A stretch of 64,000 nucleotides of DNA from an uncultured Hellea sp. (GTDB lineage Bacteria > Pseudomonadota > Alphaproteobacteria > Caulobacterales > Maricaulaceae): NCBI GenBank assembly GCA_938007935.1, contig CALLMD010000002.1, positions 17,923 through 81,922 on the forward strand, written 5' to 3'. A program made the translations under genes and the position numbers. Within the stretch, counting starts at the first letter, position 1, and the number at the start of each line of letters is the position of its first letter. The notes below the pieces were generated by a model that had not been told where the DNA came from, made no database searches, and saw only the letters and a program-made list of their open reading frames with translations. Positions 44,118 to 52,366 of this stretch are shown here, piece after piece.

Positions 44118-44147
44118 TGCGTATTTTATTTGTTATTATGGTAACGA
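44118..44147. promoter_or_regulatory. operator site 2 (degenerate right half)
   Basis: TGCGTA (44118-44123), an 18-nt spacer and TAACGA (44142-44147) match sites 1 and 3 in left arm and spacing, with an imperfect right arm. It lies between the divergent SDR (43316) and NTF2-like starts. Confidence 0.5.
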
Positions 44148-44180
44148 ATATTGCATTTGGAAAGAAACAATCTATCAAAA

Positions 44181-44210
44181 TGCGTAAAATTTGACCCTAT
44201 TTGCTACGCA
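44181..44210. promoter_or_regulatory. operator site 3: TGCGTA-N18-TACGCA
   Basis: TGCGTA (44181-44186) and TACGCA (44205-44210) form a perfect inverted repeat with 18-nt spacer, 18 bp upstream of the NTF2-like start. It probably represses or activates the rightward operon. Confidence 0.7.
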
Positions 44211-44228
44211 CATAGAAAGAGATATCGA

Positions 44229-44693
44229 GTGAATTTAGAAGACAGAATTGAAAAATTAGAATCTGAAAGTGCTATTCGGCAATTAAAGGCGCGTTACCTT
44301 AATGCATGTGATCACAAAGATGCAGCGGCCATGAAAGCCTGTTTTACACAAGACGCAGTCATAGACTTTCCGCCCCTTGGAGAGTTTAATCTTGAAAGCC
44401 TTGTCGATATTTTCACCCAGATGGCGGTGAACACTCCAATTACCGATGTTCATCAAGGACATAATGCGGAGATCCACATAGAAGGTGATAAAGCCAGCGC
44501 GATTTGGAACTTAGGCTTTGCGACTTATAATCCTGACGATAATAGCTTTCGGCTTCTCTCAAGTTTTTACCATGATAAGTATATAAAAACCGATGAGGGC
44601 TGGCGCATTAGCTATACTCGGTCTGAACCCCGCGCAATTATTGACGGACATCTTAAAGGTACTGGCCTGACGGCTAAATGGATAAAGGACTAA
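44229..44693 (+). CDS. SnoaL/NTF2-like small protein
   Basis: From GTG 44229 the product has 154 residues (frame extends back to 44151, overlapping the operator). It has the cone-shaped NTF2-like pattern: LEDRIEKLESESAIRQLKAR, ACDHKDAAAMKACFTQDAVI, DFPPLG, FATYNPDDNSFRLLSSFYHDKY and WRISYTRSEPR. Such folds act as isomerases, hydratases or dehydratases in steroid and polyketide degradation. A HxGHN motif in VHQGHNAEIHIEG might be active-site. It is the first gene of a plus-strand operon; the next start overlaps nearly (2 bp after stop). Confidence 0.7.
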   Translation: MNLEDRIEKLESESAIRQLKARYLNACDHKDAAAMKACFTQDAVIDFPPLGEFNLESLVDIFTQMAVNTPITDVHQGHNAEIHIEGDKASAIWNLGFATYNPDDNSFRLLSSFYHDKYIKTDEGWRISYTRSEPRAIIDGHLKGTGLTAKWIKD

Positions 44694-44695
44694 AT

Positions 44696-45457
44696 ATGGG
44701 AACTGCAGTCATTACAGGCGCGGCATCTGGCATTGGGGCCTGCGTTAAAGCGCGGTTAAAGGCGCAAGGCTACGACATAATAGGTATCGATCTTAAGGGC
44801 GAAGCCATCTCAGCTGACCTCTCAACGGTAGATGGACGGCAATCGGCCATAGATAAGGCCTTGGATATGAGCGGAGGGAAAATTGACCGTCTTGTCCTTG
44901 CCGCAGGTCTTGGCGGCCACCTTGAGAATGGCGCTCTTGTAGCGCGAGTCAATTATTTCGGCGCAGTCGCGCTATTAGATGGATTTAAAGAAGCCCTTGC
45001 GGCAACCAAAGGACGGTGCGTTGTGATCGGTTCCAATTCGGCGCAAATGCGCACGGACCCCAAAGCGCCAATGGTTGAGGCCATGCTTGAAGGAAATGAA
45101 GCCAAAACGATTGAAATCATCGGCGGTTTTCATGCTGCTATGGTGTACGGCCATTCAAAACATGCACTCACCCGCGCAGTAAGGCGGCGTGCAGCCGAAT
45201 GGGGAGAGCTTGGTATATCACTTAATGTCATTGCCCCCGGACCAACAGAAACGCCTATGTTGGAGGGGGTGAAAGAACATCCTACCATCAGCAAAAGTCT
45301 TGAGATGATACCCATCCCGCAGAAACGGTTTGGGCGCGCTGAAGAAATTACAGATATCATCGAATTTCTGCTCTCTGACACAGCGGACTATATGCAAGGC
45401 AGCGTTATCTATGTTGACGGCGGAACGGATGCTCAGCTTCGCCCGGACGCTTTTTAA
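44696..45457 (+). CDS. short-chain dehydrogenase (3-alpha-hydroxysteroid dehydrogenase-like)
   Basis: This 253-residue SDR has VITGAASGIGACVKARL, LVLAAGLGG replacing NNAG, GSNSAQM for the catalytic Ser, and YGHSKHALTRAVRR as the YxxxK motif. A short N-terminal part lacking an alpha-helical region, as in 3-alpha-HSD/CR-type SDRs, suggests oxidation of hydroxylated cyclic alcohols. ATG 44696 is preferred over 44678, which lies inside the preceding gene. Confidence 0.85.
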   Translation: MGTAVITGAASGIGACVKARLKAQGYDIIGIDLKGEAISADLSTVDGRQSAIDKALDMSGGKIDRLVLAAGLGGHLENGALVARVNYFGAVALLDGFKEALAATKGRCVVIGSNSAQMRTDPKAPMVEAMLEGNEAKTIEIIGGFHAAMVYGHSKHALTRAVRRRAAEWGELGISLNVIAPGPTETPMLEGVKEHPTISKSLEMIPIPQKRFGRAEEITDIIEFLLSDTADYMQGSVIYVDGGTDAQLRPDAF

Positions 45458-45459
45458 GC

Positions 45460-46767
45460 TTGAGCAGCGCATTCACGCATTCTGTCAGCCCTATTGACGC
45501 CAACCATTTGCTCTATGGAAATTACATTGGGCTTCAATATGTTTTTGAAACGCCTCTGGACGTCGAGGCTTTAACCAAAGCTGTTGAAATATTGATCACT
45601 CAATTCCCAGCCTTGTCAGGTATTTTTATTGAAAAATCATTCAGCATTATAGCCGCGCCTACCCATGTCTCTTTGAAAACTCAGCGCCTCAAAAAATCTG
45701 TAACACATATCCTTGGAACTACATCACGGCCTAAATGCGTAGAGCAGCCTAGTAGACTTGACGTTCTTAAAGGACGGGAACCTCTTTCAACCTTCACCCT
45801 GACTGAGCTTTCAGATGGTATGATACTGGGCATAGCGGTTAGTCATGTCCTGACTGATGCAGCGGGCTTTCATTTACTCATGAAGCACCTCGCTGAAATT
45901 TATGGAGCAATACTCTCCAATAAGGCGCTTCCTGTATTTCCTTACGTAACACATTTGGGGGTTTTTGAATTTGGAACAGATAGGTCAAAAACTGATAGCT
46001 TAAAGGCATTAAAAAGGCGCGGCCTCCCTAAACCCATACCAATTAAAGGGCTCATTGGGAGATTTATTAAATCTCTCATCATCAAAGCTATGGATAAAAG
46101 CCTTAGTAAAAACCCTCCCATAAAACTCCATTTCACCCCCGATGATATTACACGCCTAAAAGACACTGTTTTGACTGAAAGCGGCGAGGACTGGATTAGC
46201 ACGAATACTGCCCTTTGCGCGCATTTTACCTCTATCGTGGCAAAGCTGAGCTATGGCGAAGATGTAAAAAAAGAAATTCAAATCGGGCAGCTCTTGGACT
46301 TGCGAACTCGTTATTTTGAAACTGATCCTATTTCCCAATCTAGCTATGTCGGCAATGCAATCCTCATTCACATTGACAATGCAGCTTTCCCTGATGGTCT
46401 GCAAAATACATCTCGTGGTGCGCTCGCGCGTTATTTTAAACAACGCCAAGCCACGACTAAGGCGGTAGATATCCAAATGAGATTGGACTTACTCACTGAT
46501 TGCCTCAAGCACGGTTACACAAATCCCGAACTTGACGTGAAAAATCCGATTATTTCACTGAACAATCAGAGCAAGATGCCCGTCTATGATGTCAGCTTTG
46601 ACGGACAAAAGCCTGTGCGCATTTATCCGCAAGATGTCGGCGATAACATCATGTTCTTTCCGGCTTCAGATGGAGGCATCGAGATTTATATTCGCGATAT
46701 CGTCAATCCGCTGGGACAGCACAAACTACTTTCGCCAGACTGGCAAAGCCAAATTTACAATGTCTGA
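45460..46767 (+). CDS. BAHD-like acyltransferase
   Basis: This 435-residue protein starts from TTG 45460, 2 bp after the SDR stop. Motifs fit the BAHD fold: HVLTDAAGF carries the HxxxD catalytic pair and a late QDVGDNIMFFPASDGGIE stands where DFGWG-like residues are found; DLRTRYFETDP and SYVGNAILI match the plant/fungal pattern. BAHD enzymes move acyl groups from CoA to alcohols or amines in plants and fungi; bacterial homologues are rare and little known. It would couple the SDR-made hydroxyl compound to an acyl group, or work in reverse. Wax-ester synthase or condensation-domain folds are alternatives. Confidence 0.68.
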   Translation: MSSAFTHSVSPIDANHLLYGNYIGLQYVFETPLDVEALTKAVEILITQFPALSGIFIEKSFSIIAAPTHVSLKTQRLKKSVTHILGTTSRPKCVEQPSRLDVLKGREPLSTFTLTELSDGMILGIAVSHVLTDAAGFHLLMKHLAEIYGAILSNKALPVFPYVTHLGVFEFGTDRSKTDSLKALKRRGLPKPIPIKGLIGRFIKSLIIKAMDKSLSKNPPIKLHFTPDDITRLKDTVLTESGEDWISTNTALCAHFTSIVAKLSYGEDVKKEIQIGQLLDLRTRYFETDPISQSSYVGNAILIHIDNAAFPDGLQNTSRGALARYFKQRQATTKAVDIQMRLDLLTDCLKHGYTNPELDVKNPIISLNNQSKMPVYDVSFDGQKPVRIYPQDVGDNIMFFPASDGGIEIYIRDIVNPLGQHKLLSPDWQSQIYNV

Positions 46768-46845
46768 CAGCTTGACTCACAGCCATGCATGGGCTTTTCT
46801 GAATGCTGTTCGGAAAGTCAAAGATAACACAATATGGGGACCGAA

Positions 46846-47724
46846 ATGTCAGATCAAAAAACAGCCTTTATAACAGGTGCAGCCATGGGCATGGGCGCTA
46901 TGAAAGCCAACAAACTCGCAGATCGCGGCTGGCAGGTTTTTGCTGGTGTTTTACCCGGCGCAGATACCTCCGAACTTAACGACAACCCCAACATCATCAA
47001 GGTTGAGCAGGATGTGACGTCTGATACTTCCGTAACCCAAAGCGCAAAAACAGTTGCAAAACATCTGGGTGAGCGCCCTTTGGACCTTTTGATAAATAAT
47101 GCTGGCATTGCCAATAAAGGCACAGGTCCAGTTGAAGGCATTAATATAGAAGAAATGAAATTTCTTTTCGAGGTTAATACATTTGGGCCTATGCGCGTCT
47201 GCCAAGCCTTCCTTCCTATGATCCGTAGGGGCGCAGGTAGCTCTCGGATTATTAATTTCGCGTCTGGCGCGGTGCGGGCTAATCCCGTATGCTCTGGCAG
47301 TTATAATATGTCCAAATGGGCCGTCGAGGGCCTCACCTGTACCCTGCGCAATGAACTCGCGCCATTCGGGATTGAAGTCACCTCTATCGAGCCCGGCGCG
47401 GTAAAAACACATATGACGGCCAATGCCGAAGAAACGACAAAGTCTATCTGGACAGGCATTTCAGATGAAGTGAAAGCGGTATATGAACCGCATCTTCGCG
47501 AGACGACAACAACAAAAATGGTCGAACAAATCAATGCAGGAAATGATCCAGATTATGTCACGGACGGCGTACTCGCACTGCTTGAAAAGAAAACGTGGAA
47601 ACCCCGTTATCTTGTTGGCAAAGACGTTAAACCTATGAAGGTTATGCTGGCCGTTATGTCCGAACGAGGCGCTGAAAAAGCCATCCAGAAAGCCGTCGGC
47701 ATCCCGCAATATGGTAAAGGCTAA
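46846..47724 (+). CDS. short-chain dehydrogenase (17-beta-HSD/retinol-dehydrogenase-like)
   Basis: From ATG 46846 the product has 292 residues. FITGAAMGMGAMKANKLADRG is the nucleotide-binding loop, LLINNAGIAN the NNAG motif, INFASGAVRA the Ser and YNMSKWAVEG the YxxxK. The C-terminal extension (VKAVYEPHLRETTTTKM...) matches larger 17-beta-HSD6/RDH-type SDRs. GGGGA upstream supports this start over ATG 46834. It lies 78 bp after the acyltransferase gene and 8 bp before the aldehyde dehydrogenase gene. Confidence 0.85.
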   Translation: MSDQKTAFITGAAMGMGAMKANKLADRGWQVFAGVLPGADTSELNDNPNIIKVEQDVTSDTSVTQSAKTVAKHLGERPLDLLINNAGIANKGTGPVEGINIEEMKFLFEVNTFGPMRVCQAFLPMIRRGAGSSRIINFASGAVRANPVCSGSYNMSKWAVEGLTCTLRNELAPFGIEVTSIEPGAVKTHMTANAEETTKSIWTGISDEVKAVYEPHLRETTTTKMVEQINAGNDPDYVTDGVLALLEKKTWKPRYLVGKDVKPMKVMLAVMSERGAEKAIQKAVGIPQYGKG

Positions 47725-47732
47725 GTCACAAT

Positions 47733-49139
47733 ATGTCTGAGATTAAATCCCGTTTCGAAGCCCTGCAAGGCGCAACCCTGCGCCTGCGTAATTCCACTGC
47801 CGCAGAACGAACGGCCAAGCTGAAAGCAATTTGGGAGGCTATCGTTGATCGGCAAGATGATCTTTATGAAGCTGGCGCAAAAGAACGCAGCGTACAACCC
47901 GTTGACATTGCGGGAGAGCTTATCATGGTCAAAGCCGAGATAGACTTCACATCCAAAAACCTTGCTAAATGGATCAAGCCTAAACGCGTAAAAAACACTA
48001 TGTTCACGATGGGTAAAACATGTGAAATACGCCACCAATCCAAAGGTGTTGTTCTTAACCTTCCCGCCTATAATGCCCCAACGGCCGAAACCTTTGTGCC
48101 AATGATTTCTGCCATGGCCGCGGGCAATGCTATCGTCGTAAAACCTTCTGAACACGCACCGCTCTCGGCGCAAATTCTTGAAGACATCATCCATAAGGCG
48201 CTACCTGCTGATGAAGCCTATGTCGTTCAGGGCGGGGTCGAGGTGGCCCAAGAGCTGCTTTCCCTGCCCTTCAACCATATCTATTACACGGGCGGGAACA
48301 CGGTCGGTAAAATCGTGATGAAAGCCGCAGCTGATCATTTTGCAAGTGTGACGTTAGAAATGGGCGGGAAATCACCTGTCATTATTGACGAGACCGCAAA
48401 CCTTGAAAACGCCGCTACCAAGGTTGCATGGGGCCGCGTGATGAATGCGGGTCAGGTCTGTGTCGCACCAGAATATGTTATCGCGCATGAAAGCATTGCA
48501 GATGCGTTTTCAAAACATGTCGCCGAAAAAATGGATGCGCTTTATAATTCAGAAAAGACAGGCCTCGAAAACTCTGAATTTGTACCCCGTATTATCAATG
48601 ATCGCCATACTAAGCGAATCAAAGGCTTAGTTGATGACGCCTTGAAAAAAGGCGCCGAAGTAGTTTTTGGCGGCGGATCGAACGATAAAAAGCGTTATAT
48701 AGAACCCACTATTCTTTCGAATATGACAGAGGATATGGATATTATGCAGGAGGAAGTCTTTGGCCCCGTCCTGTCCTTACTAACTTATAAAGAAAAGTCT
48801 GAGGTCATAGACCTAATAGCAAAGCGGCCTAACCCTTTGGCGCTTTATATTTATACCACCAATTCTGCGAGCGCTGAATATTTTCTAACCAACACCTCAT
48901 CGGGCTCTGCCGTCGTCAATAATAATTGTATACAGGCCGGCGGAAATCCGAACCTGCCTTTTGGCGGGGTGGGCGCGTCAGGTATGGGCCGTGCTGGTGG
49001 ATATCGGGGTTTTGTAGAGCTCTCAAATGAACGCTCAATCGTTCACCAACCCCTTGATAGGTTCCGCGATTTCATGATGCAACTCCCGCCCTATTCCGAG
49101 AAATATACAGGTCTCGTGATGAAAGGGATTAAGAAGTAA
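47733..49139 (+). CDS. aldehyde dehydrogenase
   Basis: This 468-residue ALDH has the folded core: GVVLNLPAYNAP, the cofactor loop YYTGGNTVGKIV, catalytic Glu in VTLEMGGKSP and catalytic Cys in MNAGQVCVAPEYVIA. EEVFGPVLSL and the final FGGVGASGMGRAGG are typical. It would oxidise an aldehyde made by the upstream SDRs to an acid. The layout resembles class 3/fatty aldehyde dehydrogenases. It converges on moaC. Confidence 0.92.
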   Translation: MSEIKSRFEALQGATLRLRNSTAAERTAKLKAIWEAIVDRQDDLYEAGAKERSVQPVDIAGELIMVKAEIDFTSKNLAKWIKPKRVKNTMFTMGKTCEIRHQSKGVVLNLPAYNAPTAETFVPMISAMAAGNAIVVKPSEHAPLSAQILEDIIHKALPADEAYVVQGGVEVAQELLSLPFNHIYYTGGNTVGKIVMKAAADHFASVTLEMGGKSPVIIDETANLENAATKVAWGRVMNAGQVCVAPEYVIAHESIADAFSKHVAEKMDALYNSEKTGLENSEFVPRIINDRHTKRIKGLVDDALKKGAEVVFGGGSNDKKRYIEPTILSNMTEDMDIMQEEVFGPVLSLLTYKEKSEVIDLIAKRPNPLALYIYTTNSASAEYFLTNTSSGSAVVNNNCIQAGGNPNLPFGGVGASGMGRAGGYRGFVELSNERSIVHQPLDRFRDFMMQLPPYSEKYTGLVMKGIKK

Positions 49140-49143
49140 AATA

Positions 49144-49617
49144 TCAACGCGCCCAATGACCAGATTTACCGCCTTGCTTCTCTACGAGCATGATATCGCC
49201 AATGATCATATGCTTATCAGCGGCCTTAAGCATATCATAAATCGTTAAGCAGGCGACGCTAACTGCCGTCAGGGCTTCCATCTCAACACCAGTTTGACCG
49301 CTTGTCTTGGTCTCAGCCGATACCGTTAAACCAGGCAGCGAGTCACTAATTTCAATCCTGACATTGACTTTTGAAAGCGGCAGGGGATGGCATAGAGGAA
49401 TGAGATCGCTTGTACGTTTCGCGCCCATTATGCCTGCGAGCTCGGCAACTGAAAACACATCGCCTTTTTTATTATCACCCTTTTGAACAAGCGCTAATGT
49501 CTCGGCCCCCATTTTGACGTGACCAATCGCAATAGCTTTGCGGTGTGTGATGGCTTTGCCAGAAACATCCACCATTGCGGCGCGGCCTGTTTCATCAAAA
49601 TGGGTGAGTTTGGACAT
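49144..49617 (-). CDS. moaC: cyclic pyranopterin monophosphate synthase MoaC
   Basis: This 157-residue protein matches MoaC from end to end: [30 protein letters not shown], and [20 protein letters not shown]. With MoaA it makes cyclic pyranopterin monophosphate, the first molybdenum-cofactor step. MoaA is not in the window. The stop-start overlap with moaB is a single base. Confidence 0.97.
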   Translation of the reverse strand: MSKLTHFDETGRAAMVDVSGKAITHRKAIAIGHVKMGAETLALVQKGDNKKGDVFSVAELAGIMGAKRTSDLIPLCHPLPLSKVNVRIEISDSLPGLTVSAETKTSGQTGVEMEALTAVSVACLTIYDMLKAADKHMIIGDIMLVEKQGGKSGHWAR

Positions 49618-50147
49618 TACGTTTCTCCAAAACGCGGCATAAGATCAATCATATTACAAGGACGATGGCGGCTATCAAGCTGCGCGGCAATGACCTTATC
49701 CCAACCATCTTTAACCGCCCCATTTGACCCCGGGAGACAGAAAATGATAGTACCTTGAGCGAGCCCCGCACAGGCACGAGATTGCAGAGTCGATAACCCA
49801 ATCGTTTTGAAGCTTTCTTGATGAAACACTACAGAAAACCCATCAATCACCTTATCAAAGAGGGGTGTCACAGCCTCTACAGTAATATCGCGACCTGTTA
49901 ATCCCGTCCCACCCGTCGAAATAACAACATCAATAGCGGGGTCATCCATCCAGATTTGAAGCTGCGCCTGCACGTCCTCAATCGTATCGCGGATAATTTC
50001 GCGGCCTGACACCTTGTGACCCGCGCCTTCAATACGCGCCTGAAGGATGTCGCCAGAGGTATCGTTTTCACGCGTACGAGTATCGGAAACCGTCAAGACA
50101 GCTACGCTTACAGGTTTAAAGGGCAGGCTTTCATCAATTCCGGCCAT
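49617..50147 (-). CDS. moaB: molybdopterin adenylyltransferase family protein MoaB
   Basis: From ATG 50147 this is 176 residues (a 50159 ATG adds four). It has the MoaB/Mog fold: [32 protein letters not shown] and [15 protein letters not shown]. It adenylates molybdopterin before metal insertion by MoeA. The start overlaps the moaE stop by one base (TAATG). Confidence 0.93.
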   Translation of the reverse strand: MAGIDESLPFKPVSVAVLTVSDTRTRENDTSGDILQARIEGAGHKVSGREIIRDTIEDVQAQLQIWMDDPAIDVVISTGGTGLTGRDITVEAVTPLFDKVIDGFSVVFHQESFKTIGLSTLQSRACAGLAQGTIIFCLPGSNGAVKDGWDKVIAAQLDSRHRPCNMIDLMPRFGET

Positions 50148-50602
50148 TACAGGCTCCATCTTTTTTTATCACTGATATCCTGCCCGCGCGGTTCAATCCA
50201 GTTTTGTTTACCGTCAATGGTTTCCGATTTCCAAAAGGGCGCTTCAGATTTAAGATAATCCATTATGAAGTCCGCTGCTTCAAAGGCCGCCCGCCTATGG
50301 GCGCTTGCTGTGGCCACAAAGACGATAGGTTCACCTGCAGTCATAGGGCCAACACGGTGAATAATATGCCAGCCAATTAAGGGCCAGCGTTCCTCGGCCC
50401 TCTGTGTTATTTTTGTTATCTCGGCCTCGGTAAAATCTGGGTAATGAGACAAAGTCAATGTTAGATCGTCCTGCCCCTCCCCGCGCACAAGACCTGTAAA
50501 GGCTACAATTGCGCCCGCGCCGTTTACGGCTTTGCGAAAGCTTTTATGAGCAAGTTCGGGGTCAAATTCTTCTTTTGAAACTTGTAAAAACTTTGTGCTC
50601 AT
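50147..50602 (-). CDS. moaE: molybdopterin synthase catalytic subunit MoaE
   Basis: This 151-residue MoaE has the dimer/active-site region GAIVAFTGLVRGEGQ, the HRVGPMTAGEPIVFVATA stretch and AHRRAAFEAADFIMDYLK, and the KSEAPFWKSE loop near the active-site Lys. With MoaD it adds the dithiolene sulfur. The stop overlaps the moaB start and its ATG overlaps the moaD stop. Confidence 0.95.
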   Translation of the reverse strand: MSTKFLQVSKEEFDPELAHKSFRKAVNGAGAIVAFTGLVRGEGQDDLTLTLSHYPDFTEAEITKITQRAEERWPLIGWHIIHRVGPMTAGEPIVFVATASAHRRAAFEAADFIMDYLKSEAPFWKSETIDGKQNWIEPRGQDISDKKRWSL

Positions 50603-50844
50603 TATCCCCCGCTTAGCGGTGACATAAAGGCCACTTCATCTTTATCTGTTAAGAGTGTGTTTTGCGTGATGATTGTTTTATTTACAGCAATGCGGTTGCC
50701 CGCTTTTGCTAGCTCGGCGGCGAGCGTTTCATTCTTCTCAGATAACCATGAGCTTAGGCTATCCGTATCACTAACGCCCTTGGGAAGCCCGCATGACATA
50801 TTAGCCGAAACATCACCCAAACGTCCGAAAAACAAAATCTCCAT
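50602..50844 (-). CDS. moaD: molybdopterin synthase sulfur carrier subunit MoaD
   Basis: This 80-residue ubiquitin-like protein ends in the diagnostic Gly-Gly (SPLSGG) that is thiocarboxylated. It starts MEILFFGRLGD. It partners MoaE and overlaps both neighbours by one base. Confidence 0.93.
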   Translation of the reverse strand: MEILFFGRLGDVSANMSCGLPKGVSDTDSLSSWLSEKNETLAAELAKAGNRIAVNKTIITQNTLLTDKDEVAFMSPLSGG

Positions 50845-51437
50845 TACTCACCTATTTGCGCGTTAAGCCGCTCCAAAGTTTCTGGCGTATCAATATCCCG
50901 TGCAGCTTGGTTTGATAAGGGTAGATATGCGGTATTATTATTTTTAAATAATGACTTCGCTCCGATTTTGGGATCTATATTTTCCAATGAACTAAAGATA
51001 GATCTTCGAAGCGCCATAGGCGGCATAATCGTTTGATTACATGAGCTTATAGCGCTTTCCTTATCATCTAAAGTTTTGATCAAAGCATATAGATGTGAGG
51101 ATGGAACAAAGGGCATATCACCCAACATAATACAGATGCCGTCATAATTATTATCTATGGCCTGCTTAGCGGCTAGAATGATTGAACTACCTTGCCCAGA
51201 TTCTGGCGCTAGGTTTTCAATAATATCAAAGCCATGTCTCTTGAATAAGGCTCTACGTTTTATTGATGTTACGGGTATGATGCCATGCTTTGCTCTAAAC
51301 GGAACAGGTAAAGCCGTCTGTAAAACATGAGATAAGAGCGGCCGCATGCCAAGATTTGCCATAAGTTTATCATCTTCGCCGTAACGCTCCGAGAGGCCCG
51401 CTGCCAAGATATAAAGCGCGCAGTTTTCAGGGTTCAT
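50844..51437 (-). CDS. molybdenum cofactor cytidylyl/guanylyltransferase-like protein
   Basis: This 197-residue nucleotidyltransferase has the N-terminal ILAAGLSERYGEDDKLM loop and MLGDMPFVPSSHL, the Mg-binding motif. Together with XdhC next door, this points to MocA-type cytidylylation for xanthine-dehydrogenase-family enzymes, though MobA-type activity is possible. Codon overlap by 4 bp with xdhC supports co-expression. Confidence 0.8.
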   Translation of the reverse strand: MNPENCALYILAAGLSERYGEDDKLMANLGMRPLLSHVLQTALPVPFRAKHGIIPVTSIKRRALFKRHGFDIIENLAPESGQGSSIILAAKQAIDNNYDGICIMLGDMPFVPSSHLYALIKTLDDKESAISSCNQTIMPPMALRRSIFSSLENIDPKIGAKSLFKNNNTAYLPLSNQAARDIDTPETLERLNAQIGE

Positions 51438-52306
51438 AATTTGCCCGTATCTTGCGCCGCTTTCACAATTTCCGCTAGGGTTGAGAGCGCCAGTAAATTC
51501 GCGTCCCGCATAGACGGTATAATTCCAATAGGACCGCGAATGCGGGAAATCTCAGTCTCAGACATCCCTAGGTCTGCTAACATAGAAATCCTGTTTTCAT
51601 GTGTCCTCGCACTTCCCATTGCCCCGATATAAAAAGCCTCACCTTTTAGGGCCTGAGCCAGCAATGCGCCCTCCCAGTCATGATCGTGAAACATAAGAAC
51701 TACGGCAGACCAACTATCATCATGAATCTCTGGCGGCGTCGATGGATCAGTTAAATGTTCAACGCGGTCACAACTCTGATTCCCAATATTCATGTCAGTA
51801 TCAGGCGACTGCATATGCACCTCAAAGCCTGATTGTTTTGCCTGCCGCGCTAAGGCTTCCACGGCTGCCCCGCGCCCAGCAATGCGTAATCTAAGCTTAG
51901 GCATGTACCGCCATTCAAAATCAGATGTGTTCAAAATAGCTGCTTGACGGGCCTCAAGCCTGTTTAAAACTTCAGACAAATGAGACAGATCAGGCTTTGG
52001 AATGATAAGTACTTCTATCGATCCACCGCATGGCAGAGCTATGTCCTTAAAGGGAGAGCCCTCCCCATATATCAAGCGTAAAGGCGCATCTGCCCTGCGC
52101 GCTTGAAAGATAATATCGCCGTCAACACATCCGTTTGAGATATAGCCGGCAACATCTGCTGCCGTCACAGCCATTAACGCGCCCTTGGCACGCATAGACC
52201 CACCATTGATGTCTGTTACGCAAACCAAGGCGCAAGGCTCTTTTGCGTTCACAATGAAACGCAGAACATCAACGCCATGATGAAATTTACTATGAAATTC
52301 AGACAT
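51434..52306 (-). CDS. XdhC family molybdenum cofactor insertion/chaperone protein
   Basis: This 290-residue protein has the XdhC layout: N-terminal CALVCVTDINGGSMRAKGA and VDGDIIFQA, a central glycine-rich IAGRGAAVEALARQA, and the C-terminal FYIGAMGSARTHENR and ISRIRGPIGI. XdhC binds and sulfurates Moco and inserts it into xanthine-dehydrogenase-type enzymes; no such enzyme lies in the window. It diverges from moeA. Confidence 0.85.
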   Translation of the reverse strand: MSEFHSKFHHGVDVLRFIVNAKEPCALVCVTDINGGSMRAKGALMAVTAADVAGYISNGCVDGDIIFQARRADAPLRLIYGEGSPFKDIALPCGGSIEVLIIPKPDLSHLSEVLNRLEARQAAILNTSDFEWRYMPKLRLRIAGRGAAVEALARQAKQSGFEVHMQSPDTDMNIGNQSCDRVEHLTDPSTPPEIHDDSWSAVVLMFHDHDWEGALLAQALKGEAFYIGAMGSARTHENRISMLADLGMSETEISRIRGPIGIIPSMRDANLLALSTLAEIVKAAQDTGKL

Positions 52307-52366
52307 ATGTTTAGAACGGCCTCATTGGCCCTTGGTAAAGCAGATGTTCCGATATATCCAGTCGAT

